Shown here: positions 9,354-18,411 of the stretch, in pieces
Numbering within the stretch: the first letter of the stretch is position 1
Layout of the letters: every line of letters starts with the position of its first letter
NCBI RefSeq assembly: GCF_014762685.1
Contig: NZ_JABURM010000006.1
Coordinates: 856,384-920,383, forward strand
DNA: 64,000 bases
Direction: 5' to 3'
Source: Gracilimonas sp.
GTDB lineage: Bacteria > Bacteroidota > Rhodothermia > Balneolales > Balneolaceae
Position numbers and translations under genes: made by a program
Notes under the pieces: model-generated
The model's database searches: none
What the model saw: only the letters and a program-made list of their open reading frames with translations
What the model was told of the DNA's origin: nothing

Positions 9354-10526
9354 ATGAATAAACAAATTCCACGGCATATTTTACCGGTTATTGTATTCTC
9401 TCAATTTGCGGGAACCTCTCTTTGGTTTGCCGGCAATGCGGTAGTGCCTGACCTTGTCCGGGAACTTGGCTTGCTTGGACCAACCATCGGCTATATTACA
9501 ATGGCTGTTCAGGCAGGGTTTATAGTCGGAACGCTTGTTTTTGCCATTCTTAATGTGGCCGATCGTATTTCCCCGGTAAAGGTGTTTTTAGCTTGTTCTT
9601 TTCTGGGGGCTATTTTTAATGCATTGACTACTTTGGCGGGAGATTTCACAGAGATAATATTGGCTCGTTTTTTTACCGGTTTTTTTCTCGCCGGAATCTA
9701 TCCGGTAGGAATGAAGATCGCCTCCGATTGGCATGAAAAAGGACTGGGAAAAGCCCTTGGGTATTTGGTTGGAGCGTTAGTTGTGGGCACGGCTTTTCCT
9801 CACTTTTTAAAATATGCCGGCGGTGACTTACCCTGGCGGTTTGTATTACATAGTACTTCTGTTGTCAGTTTTTCCGGGGGACTTCTGCTTTATCTTACGG
9901 TACCGGATGGACCGTATAAAGGCAAAACCGGGGCTTTTAAACCTTCGGCTTTATTCACGTTGTTTAAAAACAAAAATTTTCGGTCAGCGGCATTCGGATA
10001 TTTTGGTCATATGTGGGAGTTGTACACTTTCTGGGCGTTTGTTCCTGTGATGTTGGCCTATTATGTCTACCATTCAGATATCATTCTGAATATTCCATTG
10101 TGGTCGTTTATCATAATCGGAATTGGGGGAGCAAGTTGTGCTGTAGGCGGACATTTTTCGTTAAAATGGGGAAGTAAAAAAGTAGCATATAATTCACTGC
10201 TGATATCAGGATTATGTTGTCTGTTAATTCCATTTTTATTTCAGGCTCCGGCTTGGATTTTTGTGTTATTCTTGTTGACCTGGGGTATTTTTGTAATTCC
10301 GGATTCCCCGCAATTTTCAGCCATGGTAGCCGGTTCTGCAGATCGTTCGTATGTAGCTACCGGTCTCACTATTGTAAATAGCATTGGTTTTGCGATTACC
10401 ATTCTAAGTATTCAACTGGTGAATTTTTCATGGATTTCATTTGACAATCCCGGTGTTTTCTGGATAATGCTATTTGGCCCATTGATTGGGTTACTTGCAT
10501 TACGAAATTTTAAAACCGAGAGCTAA
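9354..10526 (+). CDS. MFS transporter
   Basis: A 390-residue membrane protein with about 12 hydrophobic segments, the normal size for the major facilitator superfamily. It begins close to the membrane (ILPVIVFSQFAGTSLWFAGNAVV). The first half contains NVADRISPVKVFLACS, a degenerate form of the MFS loop 2-3 motif, and LARFFTGFFLAGIYPVGMKIASDW resembling the conserved TM4-TM5 region. The substrate cannot be read from the sequence. It lies 66 bp after hutH on the same strand with no visible terminator, so read-through from hutH is possible; a role in uptake or export of a histidine-related compound would be speculation. Confidence 0.85.
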   Translation: MNKQIPRHILPVIVFSQFAGTSLWFAGNAVVPDLVRELGLLGPTIGYITMAVQAGFIVGTLVFAILNVADRISPVKVFLACSFLGAIFNALTTLAGDFTEIILARFFTGFFLAGIYPVGMKIASDWHEKGLGKALGYLVGALVVGTAFPHFLKYAGGDLPWRFVLHSTSVVSFSGGLLLYLTVPDGPYKGKTGAFKPSALFTLFKNKNFRSAAFGYFGHMWELYTFWAFVPVMLAYYVYHSDIILNIPLWSFIIIGIGGASCAVGGHFSLKWGSKKVAYNSLLISGLCCLLIPFLFQAPAWIFVLFLLTWGIFVIPDSPQFSAMVAGSADRSYVATGLTIVNSIGFAITILSIQLVNFSWISFDNPGVFWIMLFGPLIGLLALRNFKTES

Positions 10527-10563
10527 ACTGTAACCTTTATTTTACTTTTATCGTGTAACCGCT

Positions 10564-11034
10564 ATGGAAATTTTATGGATTATATTAGGTGCTGCATTTA
10601 TCATAGCCGGACTCATTGGAGCTTTTCTTCCTGTAGTTCCCGGCTTGCCGTTCAGTTATATCGGTTTGCTCATACTTCAATTACTTTATACCCCGTTTTC
10701 AATTTCATTTATGTTGGTTTGGCTGGTTATCGTAATTCTTTTGGGATTTGTGCTGGATAATGTGATTCCGGCCTGGGCTACTAAAAAATCAGGCGGCTCC
10801 CCATTTGCGGTAACGGGAAGTGTTATTGGATTGGTTGTAGGACTCTTTTTCCCGCCCATCGGGTTTGTGATTGGACCATTGTTAGGAGCTTTTGCAGGTG
10901 AAATTATAGCGGGACAGAAATCTGATCGTGCTTTGAAATCAGCTTTGGGGGCTTTTGCGGGCTTTATGGCTGCAACGGGACTTAAAGTGATGGCAGCTGG
11001 GGTTATGGCGTTTTATTATTTTTCAAATCTTTAA
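10564..11034 (+). CDS. DUF456 family membrane protein
   Basis: A 156-residue integral membrane protein of the DUF456 family (PF04306). The family opening IILGAAFIIAGLIGAFLPVVPGLPFSYIGLL is plain, followed by VLDNVIPAWATKKSGGS and a glycine-rich pair of helices GSVIGLVVGLFFPPIGFVIGPLLGAFAGE, then a final helix. No biochemical function is known for the family. It starts 37 bp after the MFS gene on the same strand and converges on the next gene with only 8 bp between stop codons. Confidence 0.88.
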   Translation: MEILWIILGAAFIIAGLIGAFLPVVPGLPFSYIGLLILQLLYTPFSISFMLVWLVIVILLGFVLDNVIPAWATKKSGGSPFAVTGSVIGLVVGLFFPPIGFVIGPLLGAFAGEIIAGQKSDRALKSALGAFAGFMAATGLKVMAAGVMAFYYFSNL

Positions 11035-11042
11035 AGCCCATC

Positions 11043-11489
11043 TCATTTGGTAGTTATTACGATAACTCCATTCAATGCCTGGTTTCCATATCTCGCAGCT
11101 TCTGCTGAAGTTAATACCTGTACACTTTTAATGTCGAAGGAATGAACCATGTGATAAATTTGGCTGTAACTAGAATTTATAGCTTGTCCATTAATGACAA
11201 ATAATGGAGTTCTATTGCTGCTTAAAGACCCTCCCTCTCTTCCTCGTACAGCTATGAAAGCATTTTCACCACTTCCTCGGACCGTTACTCCCGACATTCT
11301 TCTAAGGCGATTTGTTAAATCTAAATTTTCGTAATCGTTGCCATTTTCAGCTGATTGTTCCGTTACATTGGTCCCATTCTTATCGTTTACGTTTGCAGTA
11401 GAAGTGCACGCTGAGGTAAAAAAGATTAGGAGCAAACTTATACTAAGTAGTCCTGTTTTGAGAAACGTATAAGATTTTTGAATGCTCAT
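11043..11489 (-). CDS. Lipoprotein consisting of a lone TonB-dependent-receptor plug domain
   Basis: 148 residues. The N-terminus has a lipoprotein signal with lipobox TSAC (Cys28). After a low-complexity linker comes one plug-like domain: LTNRLRRMSGVTVRGSGENAFIAVRGREGGSLSSNRTPLFVINGQAI, then FDIKSVQVLTSAEAARYGNQALNGVIVITTK. That pattern (RGxxS, PLFVIDG-like, YGxxAxNGVIxITTK) is the hallmark of the SusC/RagA plug, but no 22-strand barrel follows. Stand-alone plug lipoproteins exist in Bacteroidota and relatives with unknown roles. It sits alone on its strand, downstream of the S9 peptidase terminator. Confidence 0.85.
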   Translation of the reverse strand: MSIQKSYTFLKTGLLSISLLLIFFTSACTSTANVNDKNGTNVTEQSAENGNDYENLDLTNRLRRMSGVTVRGSGENAFIAVRGREGGSLSSNRTPLFVINGQAINSSYSQIYHMVHSFDIKSVQVLTSAEAARYGNQALNGVIVITTK

Positions 11490-11606
11490 AATTTGGCATG
11501 ATATATTTTCATTAAAAAAAAGCTAGCAAATTTCTTCACTTAATCAAGTTTTGGGATGTTTTTTATAAGTAAATAGAGGGAAGAAATAAATTTTTGGTAA
11601 ATAAGA

Positions 11607-11633
11607 AAAGCCCCTGCATTTTGCAGAGGCTTT
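11607..11633 (-). terminator. Terminator after the S9 peptidase gene
   Basis: AAAGCCCCTGCA (11607-11618) and TGCAGAGGCTTT (11622-11633) form a 12-bp stem with one mismatch. Read on the minus strand it is followed by TTCTTATTT, fitting an intrinsic terminator for the peptidase at 11657-13702. Confidence 0.75.
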
Positions 11634-11656
11634 AGATGGGTAAGATACTATTATGA

Positions 11657-13702
11657 TTAATTGTCTATTCTCATTTCTTCAATTTCAAGTTCGCTATCAG
11701 GGCGTGTGGCTTCTTCACCTTTTAGATATTGATTGAACCAGCGCATGGAGCGCAGGCTATAATCATATTGAGCAGTTGCATTACGATTTCCATGGCCTTC
11801 GCCCGGATATAATACCAATCGGACCGGAGTATCGGTGCGAGTTTTGATATGTCGGTACAGTTCGTACGATTGCCCCGGATCAACCCGGGTGTCTTCTTTT
11901 CCGTGCATAATCAACAGTGGTGTTTTTGCATTGTCTACGTGATAGATGGGGCTGCGCTCCAGGTAATCCTGGTAATCTTCCCAAATTCGCTTGCGGGCAT
12001 GCACATGGTATAACTCTTCAGGGATATCACTGGTACCCCACTTAGAAAGGTTGTTGCTAATCCCGACAAACATCACTCCAGCTGCAAAACGGTCACTGTA
12101 TTTGGTGCTAAGCCAACCGGTAGCATATCCTCCGTAAGATCCTCCGGTAACACCTACTTTGGATGGATCCGCAATACCTTTGTCGATCAGGTAATCCACT
12201 CCTTCTACAATGTCGTCAAATTCAGCCCCGGCCAGGTCACCTTGGCTGCTCATGGCAAATTGAATGCCCCTGCCGGTACTTCCGCGGTAGTTCGGATAGA
12301 AAACGGCAAAACCGTCAGCCGCACCCATTTGTCCGGCCATAGAGTAAGAAGTGAGCCAGCCATTGTCATAATGCGCTTCCGGGCCTCCATGGATTACATT
12401 GATCAGCGGATACTGGGTGCCTTCTTGGTAATCAACCGGGTAGATCAACAGACCTTCTATTTCAAATCCATCTTTTGTGGTATAAGTGATGACTTCCTGC
12501 TTGCCAAGTTCTACCTCATCTAACCAGGGATTGCTGTTGGTGATTCGTTTGGGTGATTTTTGACCCTTTTTCATCAGGTACAATTCATCGGGATGAGTTG
12601 GGGTGCTCACATCAAAAACATGGGTGCCGTTGGAAGCATGAGCAAAAGCTTTGAGGATGGGACCTCCGGTTGGAATGATCACATTCATGCGGCTTCCATC
12701 GCTTCGGATGCTCCCGAATTCAGACCATACACCTTTACTGGCCAGGTAGTGGAGGGTGTTGTCATCGGTCCATTCAATCTGTTCAAACATTCCCTTGAAA
12801 TCTTTTTGTAAAAGGGTGGCAGAACCATTTTCAGGATTGATCATTTTAAGCCGCCCGGCGATAGGGTCATTAATATCGGCAGCTGCGATCATGGCAATTT
12901 TCTTGCCATCCGGGCTCCAGGTAAATTGTCCCAATTTCCCGGTATGATCTACTTCCGTCAATATTTCACGAGTTTTGTGATCTATTATATATACTGTTTG
13001 GGCCATAAAAGAATCATCAACCAAAGGCGTGGGTGCGGCTGCTACTGCGATCTTAGTTTGATCCGGGCTCCATCGTGCTGTATAAACGGTTCCTGCAACA
13101 GGAATGCGATCTGGATTATGGTCTTCACGGGCTATATTCTGGATATATGCCCAGGTGTTCGTGAGGTTTTCCTCATAGATTTCCGGCTGATATGGTAAAG
13201 GTGAATCTCCAGATTCTTTAGGTTCTGCAGCTCTGAAAACGATATGATTCCCATCAGCAGCCCACTCATATCCAATAATATTGGTTTTAAAAGAATACAA
13301 CTTTTGAGCTTCTCCTCCATCCAGCGAGATCTCATAAATAGACCGGGTATTATCACCATCTTGCTTATCAAGATAGGTTATGCTGTTATGATTTGGACGA
13401 AAGGCAACCCCACTCACACTTCGGCCTGTTATAAAGGGTTTAGTGCTTCCGGTTTGCGAATCAAGCAGATACAGGTGAGCACTTGCCGGAGCATTATTTT
13501 TAAATGGATCAGCAGGAACTAAAACAGTATAAGCTGCTGTATTACCATCGGGTGAAAGATATACAGACCCGACACTTTTAATTTGAGAAACTTGTGTTGG
13601 GGTAAGTCCGTTTTGTGCAATTCCCGTTTGTGTGAATCCAAACATAATGGCAATGAAAAAGATCATTGGCCTAATTGGTATGCCTGTGCTGAATCGGTTC
13701 AT
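11657..13702 (-). CDS. Exported S9-family prolyl oligopeptidase-like peptidase
   Basis: 681 residues. The N-terminus carries a hydrophobic export signal ending in GIAQ (about residue 30). Residues about 35-400 form the beta-propeller with WSPDG-type blades (ARWSPDQTKIAVAAA, FTWSPDGKKIAMIAA). The C-terminal alpha/beta-hydrolase domain has the nucleophile in GGSYGGYATGW (Ser522), the aspartate in HGKEDTRV (Asp604) and the histidine in GEGHGNR (His637), so the triad is complete. This is the arrangement of acylaminoacyl-peptidase/DPP-like S9C enzymes that cleave short peptides. It is divergent from the exported amidohydrolase at 13884 and lies near the POT peptide transporter, which fits peptide scavenging (inference). 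Confidence 0.93.
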   Translation of the reverse strand: MNRFSTGIPIRPMIFFIAIMFGFTQTGIAQNGLTPTQVSQIKSVGSVYLSPDGNTAAYTVLVPADPFKNNAPASAHLYLLDSQTGSTKPFITGRSVSGVAFRPNHNSITYLDKQDGDNTRSIYEISLDGGEAQKLYSFKTNIIGYEWAADGNHIVFRAAEPKESGDSPLPYQPEIYEENLTNTWAYIQNIAREDHNPDRIPVAGTVYTARWSPDQTKIAVAAAPTPLVDDSFMAQTVYIIDHKTREILTEVDHTGKLGQFTWSPDGKKIAMIAAADINDPIAGRLKMINPENGSATLLQKDFKGMFEQIEWTDDNTLHYLASKGVWSEFGSIRSDGSRMNVIIPTGGPILKAFAHASNGTHVFDVSTPTHPDELYLMKKGQKSPKRITNSNPWLDEVELGKQEVITYTTKDGFEIEGLLIYPVDYQEGTQYPLINVIHGGPEAHYDNGWLTSYSMAGQMGAADGFAVFYPNYRGSTGRGIQFAMSSQGDLAGAEFDDIVEGVDYLIDKGIADPSKVGVTGGSYGGYATGWLSTKYSDRFAAGVMFVGISNNLSKWGTSDIPEELYHVHARKRIWEDYQDYLERSPIYHVDNAKTPLLIMHGKEDTRVDPGQSYELYRHIKTRTDTPVRLVLYPGEGHGNRNATAQYDYSLRSMRWFNQYLKGEEATRPDSELEIEEMRIDN

Positions 13703-13883
13703 AATTAACTCCTTATTATTGGTTCAAAAAGTTTTTTACATGGTCAGAGCAAAAGTTTAACTGAAGATAATGAGTCAATATTATATGAATTCGGTATGAA
13801 TTTAAAAGAAAACATATAACACGATTTGATATGAACATTATTATTTCGTAATTCCCAATTCATGTTAATTAACGGGTGTAATA

Positions 13884-15299
13884 ATGCGCTTTTCTTATTT
13901 AATGGTGGTTACTGTTTTTGTGCTTTCAATATTTTCTTGTTCAAAAACAGATTCAGAATATATTGCGATCAAAGGAGCTACTCTATTTGATGGTACCGGT
14001 AATGAAGCTATTGAAAACAGTGTAATTGTAATAAGGAACCGGGAAATAGATTGCGTGGGGAAATCAGGTGAATGCTCTATACCATTAGGTTCTGAAGTGG
14101 TTGATGCTGCCGGAAAGTTTATTACACCGGGGTTGGTGGATGCACATATGCATTTCTTCCAAACCGGTTTTTTTGACAGTCGTCCCGATGCCATGGATCT
14201 TAATGAAACCTATCCATTTCCGGAAGTAGCTGCCTATCAGCAACAAAACCCGGAACGCTATTATGATACCTATCTATGTTCCGGGATAACTGCGGTTTAT
14301 GATGTAGGCGGAATGAGCTGGTCGGTTGGGTTGCAAGAATCAGCTGAGAAGAACCCAATGGCACCCCATGTAGCGGCTGCCGGCCCTTTGTTGACACCGG
14401 TTCCCGGCGCACCATTTGATCTTCCCTCCGACAGGGTTCTTGTACCGCTCGATTCTGAAGAGACAGGTAAAACAATGGTTCAATATATGTCTGCCCTGGG
14501 GAGTACGGGCATTAAGTTCTGGGGGCTTCGTGCAGATGACGAAGAGTATATGAGTTACGTTGAAGCTACAGCAGAGGAAATTCGCCGGCTGGGAAATCAA
14601 ATGATTGCACATGCCACAACATTGAAGCAAGCCAAAGCAGCAATGAAAAACGGGGCAAAATTATTGGTTCACAGTGTGGCCGATACCGGGGTTGATGACG
14701 AGTTTTTAACTCTCGCCATGGAGAATGGTACCATATATAATCCAACACTTATTGTCAGTGCCGGTTATACGCTCGCCTTTCGTGCAGCCGCCGGCATTGC
14801 CCCGCTTGAGATAAATGATCCCAACGGATGTGTGGATGCTAAAACGATGGATTTGGTAACAACGGCTTCACAATTTAAAGATCATCCCAGGTTGACAAAT
14901 GAGTTTAAAGAAAGACTTAAAAACTTTAATCCTGAAACAGATATAATCAGTGATATTCAACTCCAGAACCTGAAGAAAGTATATGAGTCCGGTATTCCAA
15001 TTGTAGTTGGAACCGATGCAGGCAATCCGGGCACTCTTCACGGAGTTTCAATTTTTGATGAAATGGATGCGATGCAGCAGGCAGGAATCCCGCCAAAAGA
15101 TTTGATTGTGATGGCTACTAAAAACGGGGCTATGTCTATGCGGAGACTGGATGACTTCGGAACATTGGAAGCCGGTAAATTTGGAAACCTGATTTTACTG
15201 GAAGAAAATCCGGCTGAAGATATTTCCAATATGCGGTCGCTAACGCATGTAATGATTAAAGGGGAGTTGATGAGGGTTGACGAGATTCAGGGGAATTAG
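13884..15299 (+). CDS. Amidohydrolase-family lipoprotein (imidazolonepropionase-like fold)
   Basis: 471 residues. The N-terminus is a lipoprotein-type signal with Cys19 in SIFSC. The metal-dependent hydrolase family (PF01979) shows in FDGTGNEAIENSVIVIRNREI, then GLVDAHMHFF with metal ligands His88 and His90. Further marks are MIAHATTLKQAKAAMKNGAKLLVHSV, the C-terminal aspartate loop VVGTDAGNPGTLHG, and the closing GTLEAGKFGNLILLEENP. Exported members in Bacteroidota and relatives are often annotated as Xaa-Pro dipeptidases or imidazolonepropionase-like; the substrate is unknown. The true HutI is elsewhere (42684). It is followed after 10 bp by a palindromic regulatory site in front of the TPR gene. 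Confidence 0.88.
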   Translation: MRFSYLMVVTVFVLSIFSCSKTDSEYIAIKGATLFDGTGNEAIENSVIVIRNREIDCVGKSGECSIPLGSEVVDAAGKFITPGLVDAHMHFFQTGFFDSRPDAMDLNETYPFPEVAAYQQQNPERYYDTYLCSGITAVYDVGGMSWSVGLQESAEKNPMAPHVAAAGPLLTPVPGAPFDLPSDRVLVPLDSEETGKTMVQYMSALGSTGIKFWGLRADDEEYMSYVEATAEEIRRLGNQMIAHATTLKQAKAAMKNGAKLLVHSVADTGVDDEFLTLAMENGTIYNPTLIVSAGYTLAFRAAAGIAPLEINDPNGCVDAKTMDLVTTASQFKDHPRLTNEFKERLKNFNPETDIISDIQLQNLKKVYESGIPIVVGTDAGNPGTLHGVSIFDEMDAMQQAGIPPKDLIVMATKNGAMSMRRLDDFGTLEAGKFGNLILLEENPAEDISNMRSLTHVMIKGELMRVDEIQGN

Positions 15300-15309
15300 G
15301 TTGCCGTGG

Positions 15310-15328
15310 TTAACCTTTCCAAAGTTAC
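15310..15328. promoter_or_regulatory. Operator-like site related to the hutH/POT sites (copy 3)
   Basis: TTAACCTTTCCAAAGTTAC. Read on the minus strand it is GTAACTTTGGAAAGGTTAA, identical to hutH site 2 at 17 of 19 positions, including the first 13 bases. It lies 134 bp before the TPR-gene start codon. Confidence 0.5.
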
Positions 15329-15358
15329 AACGAGCTGGAATAAACCAAGGCTTACCAA

Positions 15359-15377
15359 GTAACTTTGTAAAGATTGT
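15359..15377. promoter_or_regulatory. Degenerate operator-like site (copy 4) with a possible -7 element
   Basis: GTAACTTT-GTA-AAGATTGT: the left arm is perfect and the right arm weak. It starts 49 bp after copy 3, almost the 50-bp spacing seen before hutH. TAACTTTG (15360-15367) again fits TAnnTTTG, so it may be the promoter of the TPR gene. Confidence 0.4.
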
Positions 15378-15462
15378 TTAAGGAATAAGAATAGTACGCT
15401 TCATATTTGCCACCTTTTTTGTATATCATTAGGTAAGCACCAAATCTCTAAATTTTAGCGTC

Positions 15463-16929
15463 ATGAAATTTTATTCTACTTGCTTTCTAATAACGCTTGT
15501 TTCATTAGTATTATTAACCATAGATGTAACAGCCCAAAACAAGCTTTTGGGCAAAATTGATTTTCCTAATTCAGGGGAAGTAGCGGCTCAGGATGATTTT
15601 AAAGAAGGGGTGAAATTTCTTCACAATTTTGAATATGCGGATGCAGCACGGGCTTTTCAACGGGCACGGGAAATTGATCCTGATTTTGTAATGGCTTACT
15701 ACGGAGAAGCTAAATCTCATAATCACCCCATTTGGTTTCAGCAAAACCGGCAGGCCGCCATGGAGGTGCTAACAAACTTGGGAGAGACCGTTGAAAGCCG
15801 GCAAGCTATGGCTTCAACTCAGCGAGAAAAAGATCTATTGATGTCATTAGAGGTCTTATATGGAAATACAGCTGAAAGTGAGGGCAGATCAAAAGAAGAA
15901 AGGGATGATCTTTATATGGAATATATGGCTGATCTTCACGAAAAATATCCCAATGATCATGAAATTACAGTGTTTTATGGTTTGTCAATTTTAGGAAGTG
16001 CGCATGAAGGCCGTGACTATGGTACCTATATGAAAGCAGCCGCCGAATTATTCGACGTTTGGAATGAAAATCCGAACCATCCGGGGGCGGCACATTACCT
16101 CATTCACTCCTTTGACGACCCGATACACGCTCCACTTGGGTTACCGATGGCCAAGGCATATTCCAAGATTGCTCCAGCTGCGGCTCATGCCCAACATATG
16201 ACCTCCCATATTTTCCTGGCACTGGGAATGTGGGAAGAGACCATTGATGCGAATATCGTAGCCCGGGATGTGCAGCAATCCCGCCAAAAAGAGCTTGACG
16301 AGGAAATTACTGTTTGTGGCCATTACACCTGGTGGTTGGAGTACGGATATTTACAGGAAGGGGCAGTTGATGAAGCCAAAAATGTGCTGAATGTGTGCAG
16401 GGAAAGAATTGAAGGTAATCCAACAGGAAGTGAAGAATGGCATTTTTCAATAATGAGAAGCCATTATGTAGTAGATACCGAAAACTGGGAAGTGGCTGAT
16501 CAATGGGCTTTAGAGGATAACACATCCAACTTAAATCATTTATTTACCACAGCATTTGCCGCGGTACAACGTGACAATATTGATCAAGCACGCCATAGTA
16601 TTGATGCTATGATGGATCTCCCCGAAACTGAAGAACGCAATATTCAGATAAATCAAATCGAAAGCCTGCTTTTGATTGAGGAGGGAGAAGTGGAAGCCGG
16701 GTTGTCGTTATTGAAAGAAGCGGTTGCTGCTGAAGTGGAATTACCAATTGATTTTGGCCCGCCTACCATAGTGAAGCCATCGTATGAATTACTGGGAGAT
16801 GTTTTGATGGAGCTGAATAAGTATGTTAAGGCGGCAGAGGCTTATGAAATGCAATTGGAACGAACTCCTGAACGGCGACGGTCACTTTTGGGCAAAGAAA
16901 AGGCTATGGCTAAGATTTCAGGGCAGTAA
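15463..16929 (+). CDS. Secreted TPR-repeat protein
   Basis: 488 residues with signal peptide MKFYSTCFLITLVSLVLLTIDVTAQ. A TPR-like helix pair follows directly (EGVKFLHNFEYADAARAFQRAREIDPDFVMAYYGEAKSH), and others lie near the C-terminus (ELLGDVLMELNKYVKAAEAYEMQLERTP). The central part contains NHPGAAHYLIHSFDDPIHAPLGL and PAAAHAQHMTSHIFLALGMWEETIDAN, histidine-rich segments typical of a conserved family of exported TPR proteins in Bacteroidota, but I know of no enzymatic activity for it. It likely acts in the periplasm as a protein-interaction scaffold. The long 5' region (15300-15462) holds two operator-like sites shared with hutH/POT. Confidence 0.8.
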   Translation: MKFYSTCFLITLVSLVLLTIDVTAQNKLLGKIDFPNSGEVAAQDDFKEGVKFLHNFEYADAARAFQRAREIDPDFVMAYYGEAKSHNHPIWFQQNRQAAMEVLTNLGETVESRQAMASTQREKDLLMSLEVLYGNTAESEGRSKEERDDLYMEYMADLHEKYPNDHEITVFYGLSILGSAHEGRDYGTYMKAAAELFDVWNENPNHPGAAHYLIHSFDDPIHAPLGLPMAKAYSKIAPAAAHAQHMTSHIFLALGMWEETIDANIVARDVQQSRQKELDEEITVCGHYTWWLEYGYLQEGAVDEAKNVLNVCRERIEGNPTGSEEWHFSIMRSHYVVDTENWEVADQWALEDNTSNLNHLFTTAFAAVQRDNIDQARHSIDAMMDLPETEERNIQINQIESLLLIEEGEVEAGLSLLKEAVAAEVELPIDFGPPTIVKPSYELLGDVLMELNKYVKAAEAYEMQLERTPERRRSLLGKEKAMAKISGQ

Positions 16930-17059
16930 GTTTTTGTTGTAGGATAAAGCCAAATTAGAAAGGACTTTAGGCGGGATTTAGTACGATTGTGCTTGAATTT
17001 TTGCCAGATTGTATTACATTGTAAATGTAAAGCTTGTAAAACAATTTCTGGGGGATGTT

Positions 17060-17845
17060 ATGAAAAGGATTGTATTACTCACGTGCATGTTTATGCTGAT
17101 GATGGTTAGTCTCGGCTACTCACAAACTGAAGAGGGAGCTTATCTTAATTTTGATTACCTCAAGGTGAAAGCCGAAGATTATACTGAATTTGAAGAGTTT
17201 GTTCAGACACAGTGGAAGCCATTGTATGAAAATAAAATTGATAAGGAAAAGATAACCGGGTGGTATTTCTATCGTGTAGCTTATCCCGGTGGGCAGGCAG
17301 CAGATTATAATTATGTTTTACTTACTACTTTTGATGAGCTGAATACAATGGTAGAAGTCAATGGGGAGATGAGGAAGCAAATAGCCGATCTTGAAGCGGA
17401 TATAATGCAGCAAACTTTTGATTTGGCAACTCATCAATTTTCTGAACTCTGGAAAACAGAGGCGGGCACAATGAATAATGTAGAAAAAGCCCCCGGCTTA
17501 TACGCAGTTATGAATTATATGATGGTAAAACCCGGAAAAGAAGCTGAATATATTACTCTCGAAAATGATATGGCTCGTCCGCTTCACGAAGCACGTATTG
17601 AACAGGGCGAAATGTACAGCTGGAGGACTTATTCATTATTAAAACCCGGTGGGCTGGATTATCAATATAATTTTGCCACGATTGATTACTATGAAGAGCT
17701 CAACGACATTGAGTATGGATTTACCAATGAGCTTATAAAAAGCGTGATGCCCGGTACGGATATAAATAAAATGTTCGAAGCCATTTATGCCACTCGTGAT
17801 ATTGTTAAAAGTGAGTTGTGGCTACTTGTTGACTCTTTCGAGTAA
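17060..17845 (+). CDS. Secreted protein with an internal duplication, function unknown
   Basis: The frame is open from 17009, but the start is placed at ATG 17060: it begins the signal peptide MKRIVLLTCMFMLMMVSLGYSQ and has a GGGGGA purine run just upstream. The 261-residue protein contains two similar halves. The first reads LNFDYLKVKAEDYTEFEEF, then WYFYRVAYPGG, then YNYVLLTTFDELN. The second reads MNYMMVKPGKEAEYITLE, then YSWRTYSLLKPGG, then YNFATIDYYEELN. Each half resembles an alpha/beta ferredoxin-like (antibiotic-monooxygenase-type) unit by pattern, though no catalytic residues can be named. It stands 130 bp after the TPR gene on the same strand. Confidence 0.75.
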   Translation: MKRIVLLTCMFMLMMVSLGYSQTEEGAYLNFDYLKVKAEDYTEFEEFVQTQWKPLYENKIDKEKITGWYFYRVAYPGGQAADYNYVLLTTFDELNTMVEVNGEMRKQIADLEADIMQQTFDLATHQFSELWKTEAGTMNNVEKAPGLYAVMNYMMVKPGKEAEYITLENDMARPLHEARIEQGEMYSWRTYSLLKPGGLDYQYNFATIDYYEELNDIEYGFTNELIKSVMPGTDINKMFEAIYATRDIVKSELWLLVDSFE

Positions 17846-17929
17846 TATTTCAGTCGGCATTGTACCCTTTCTTTTTGTTATAATTTTGAAACAATTGGCA
17901 CCGGATGAGTACTTCACTATCTTCAGGTT

Positions 17930-18262
17930 ATGACAGATGTGGAAAAGAAGAAGCTTATTAAAATAATTACTTCCCGGATTGAGGAAGTCAAAGAGGAAAT
18001 CCAGGAACTGAAAGAATTGGTAAAGCCTATACCTCTGGATGCTTCTATTGGCCGGGTTTCACGGATGGATGCCATCAATAACAAAACCATCAATGAGTCT
18101 TCTCTAAGAGAAAAAACACAGCAGCTAAAAAAATTAGAACGGGCGTTAGAAAACTCGGAATCCGGCAACTTTGGAATCTGTACCAAATGCGCAAGTGAAA
18201 TACCCTTTGGCCGACTTGAATACATGCCGCATACCACCCGCTGTGTCAATTGTGTTGGTTAA
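17930..18262 (+). CDS. TraR/DksA-family zinc-finger protein
   Basis: 110 residues. A charged N-terminal helix (about 3-32) is followed by the family's IPLDASIGRVSRMDAINNK (35-52), a second helix (55-77) and a four-cysteine zinc finger with Cys84, Cys87, Cys105 and Cys108 (CTKC...CVNC). DksA-type proteins enter the RNA polymerase secondary channel and modulate rRNA and stress promoters together with ppGpp. This is one of the short DksA-like proteins common in the phylum, not a full-length DksA, so its exact role is uncertain. It lies 84 bp after the duplicated secreted protein. Confidence 0.85.
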   Translation: MTDVEKKKLIKIITSRIEEVKEEIQELKELVKPIPLDASIGRVSRMDAINNKTINESSLREKTQQLKKLERALENSESGNFGICTKCASEIPFGRLEYMPHTTRCVNCVG

Positions 18263-18351
18263 TACCTGTAGATTCTAAAAAGTCCCGAATCTTTTCATGG
18301 GGATGACTGCCAAAATTGTATGATATTATCTCATTAAGTATTATTTGTTTG

Positions 18352-18363
18352 AACATTGATGTT
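18352..18363. promoter_or_regulatory. Possible MarR-regulator operator
   Basis: AACAT-TG-ATGTT, a 5-bp dyad about 50 bp before the MarR-family start codon. MarR proteins usually bind such short dyads in their own promoters. The evidence is only its symmetry and position. Confidence 0.25.
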
Positions 18364-18411
18364 TAGACATTATATTCAGTGTAATTTATATCATCTACTA
18401 AAAAATACATT

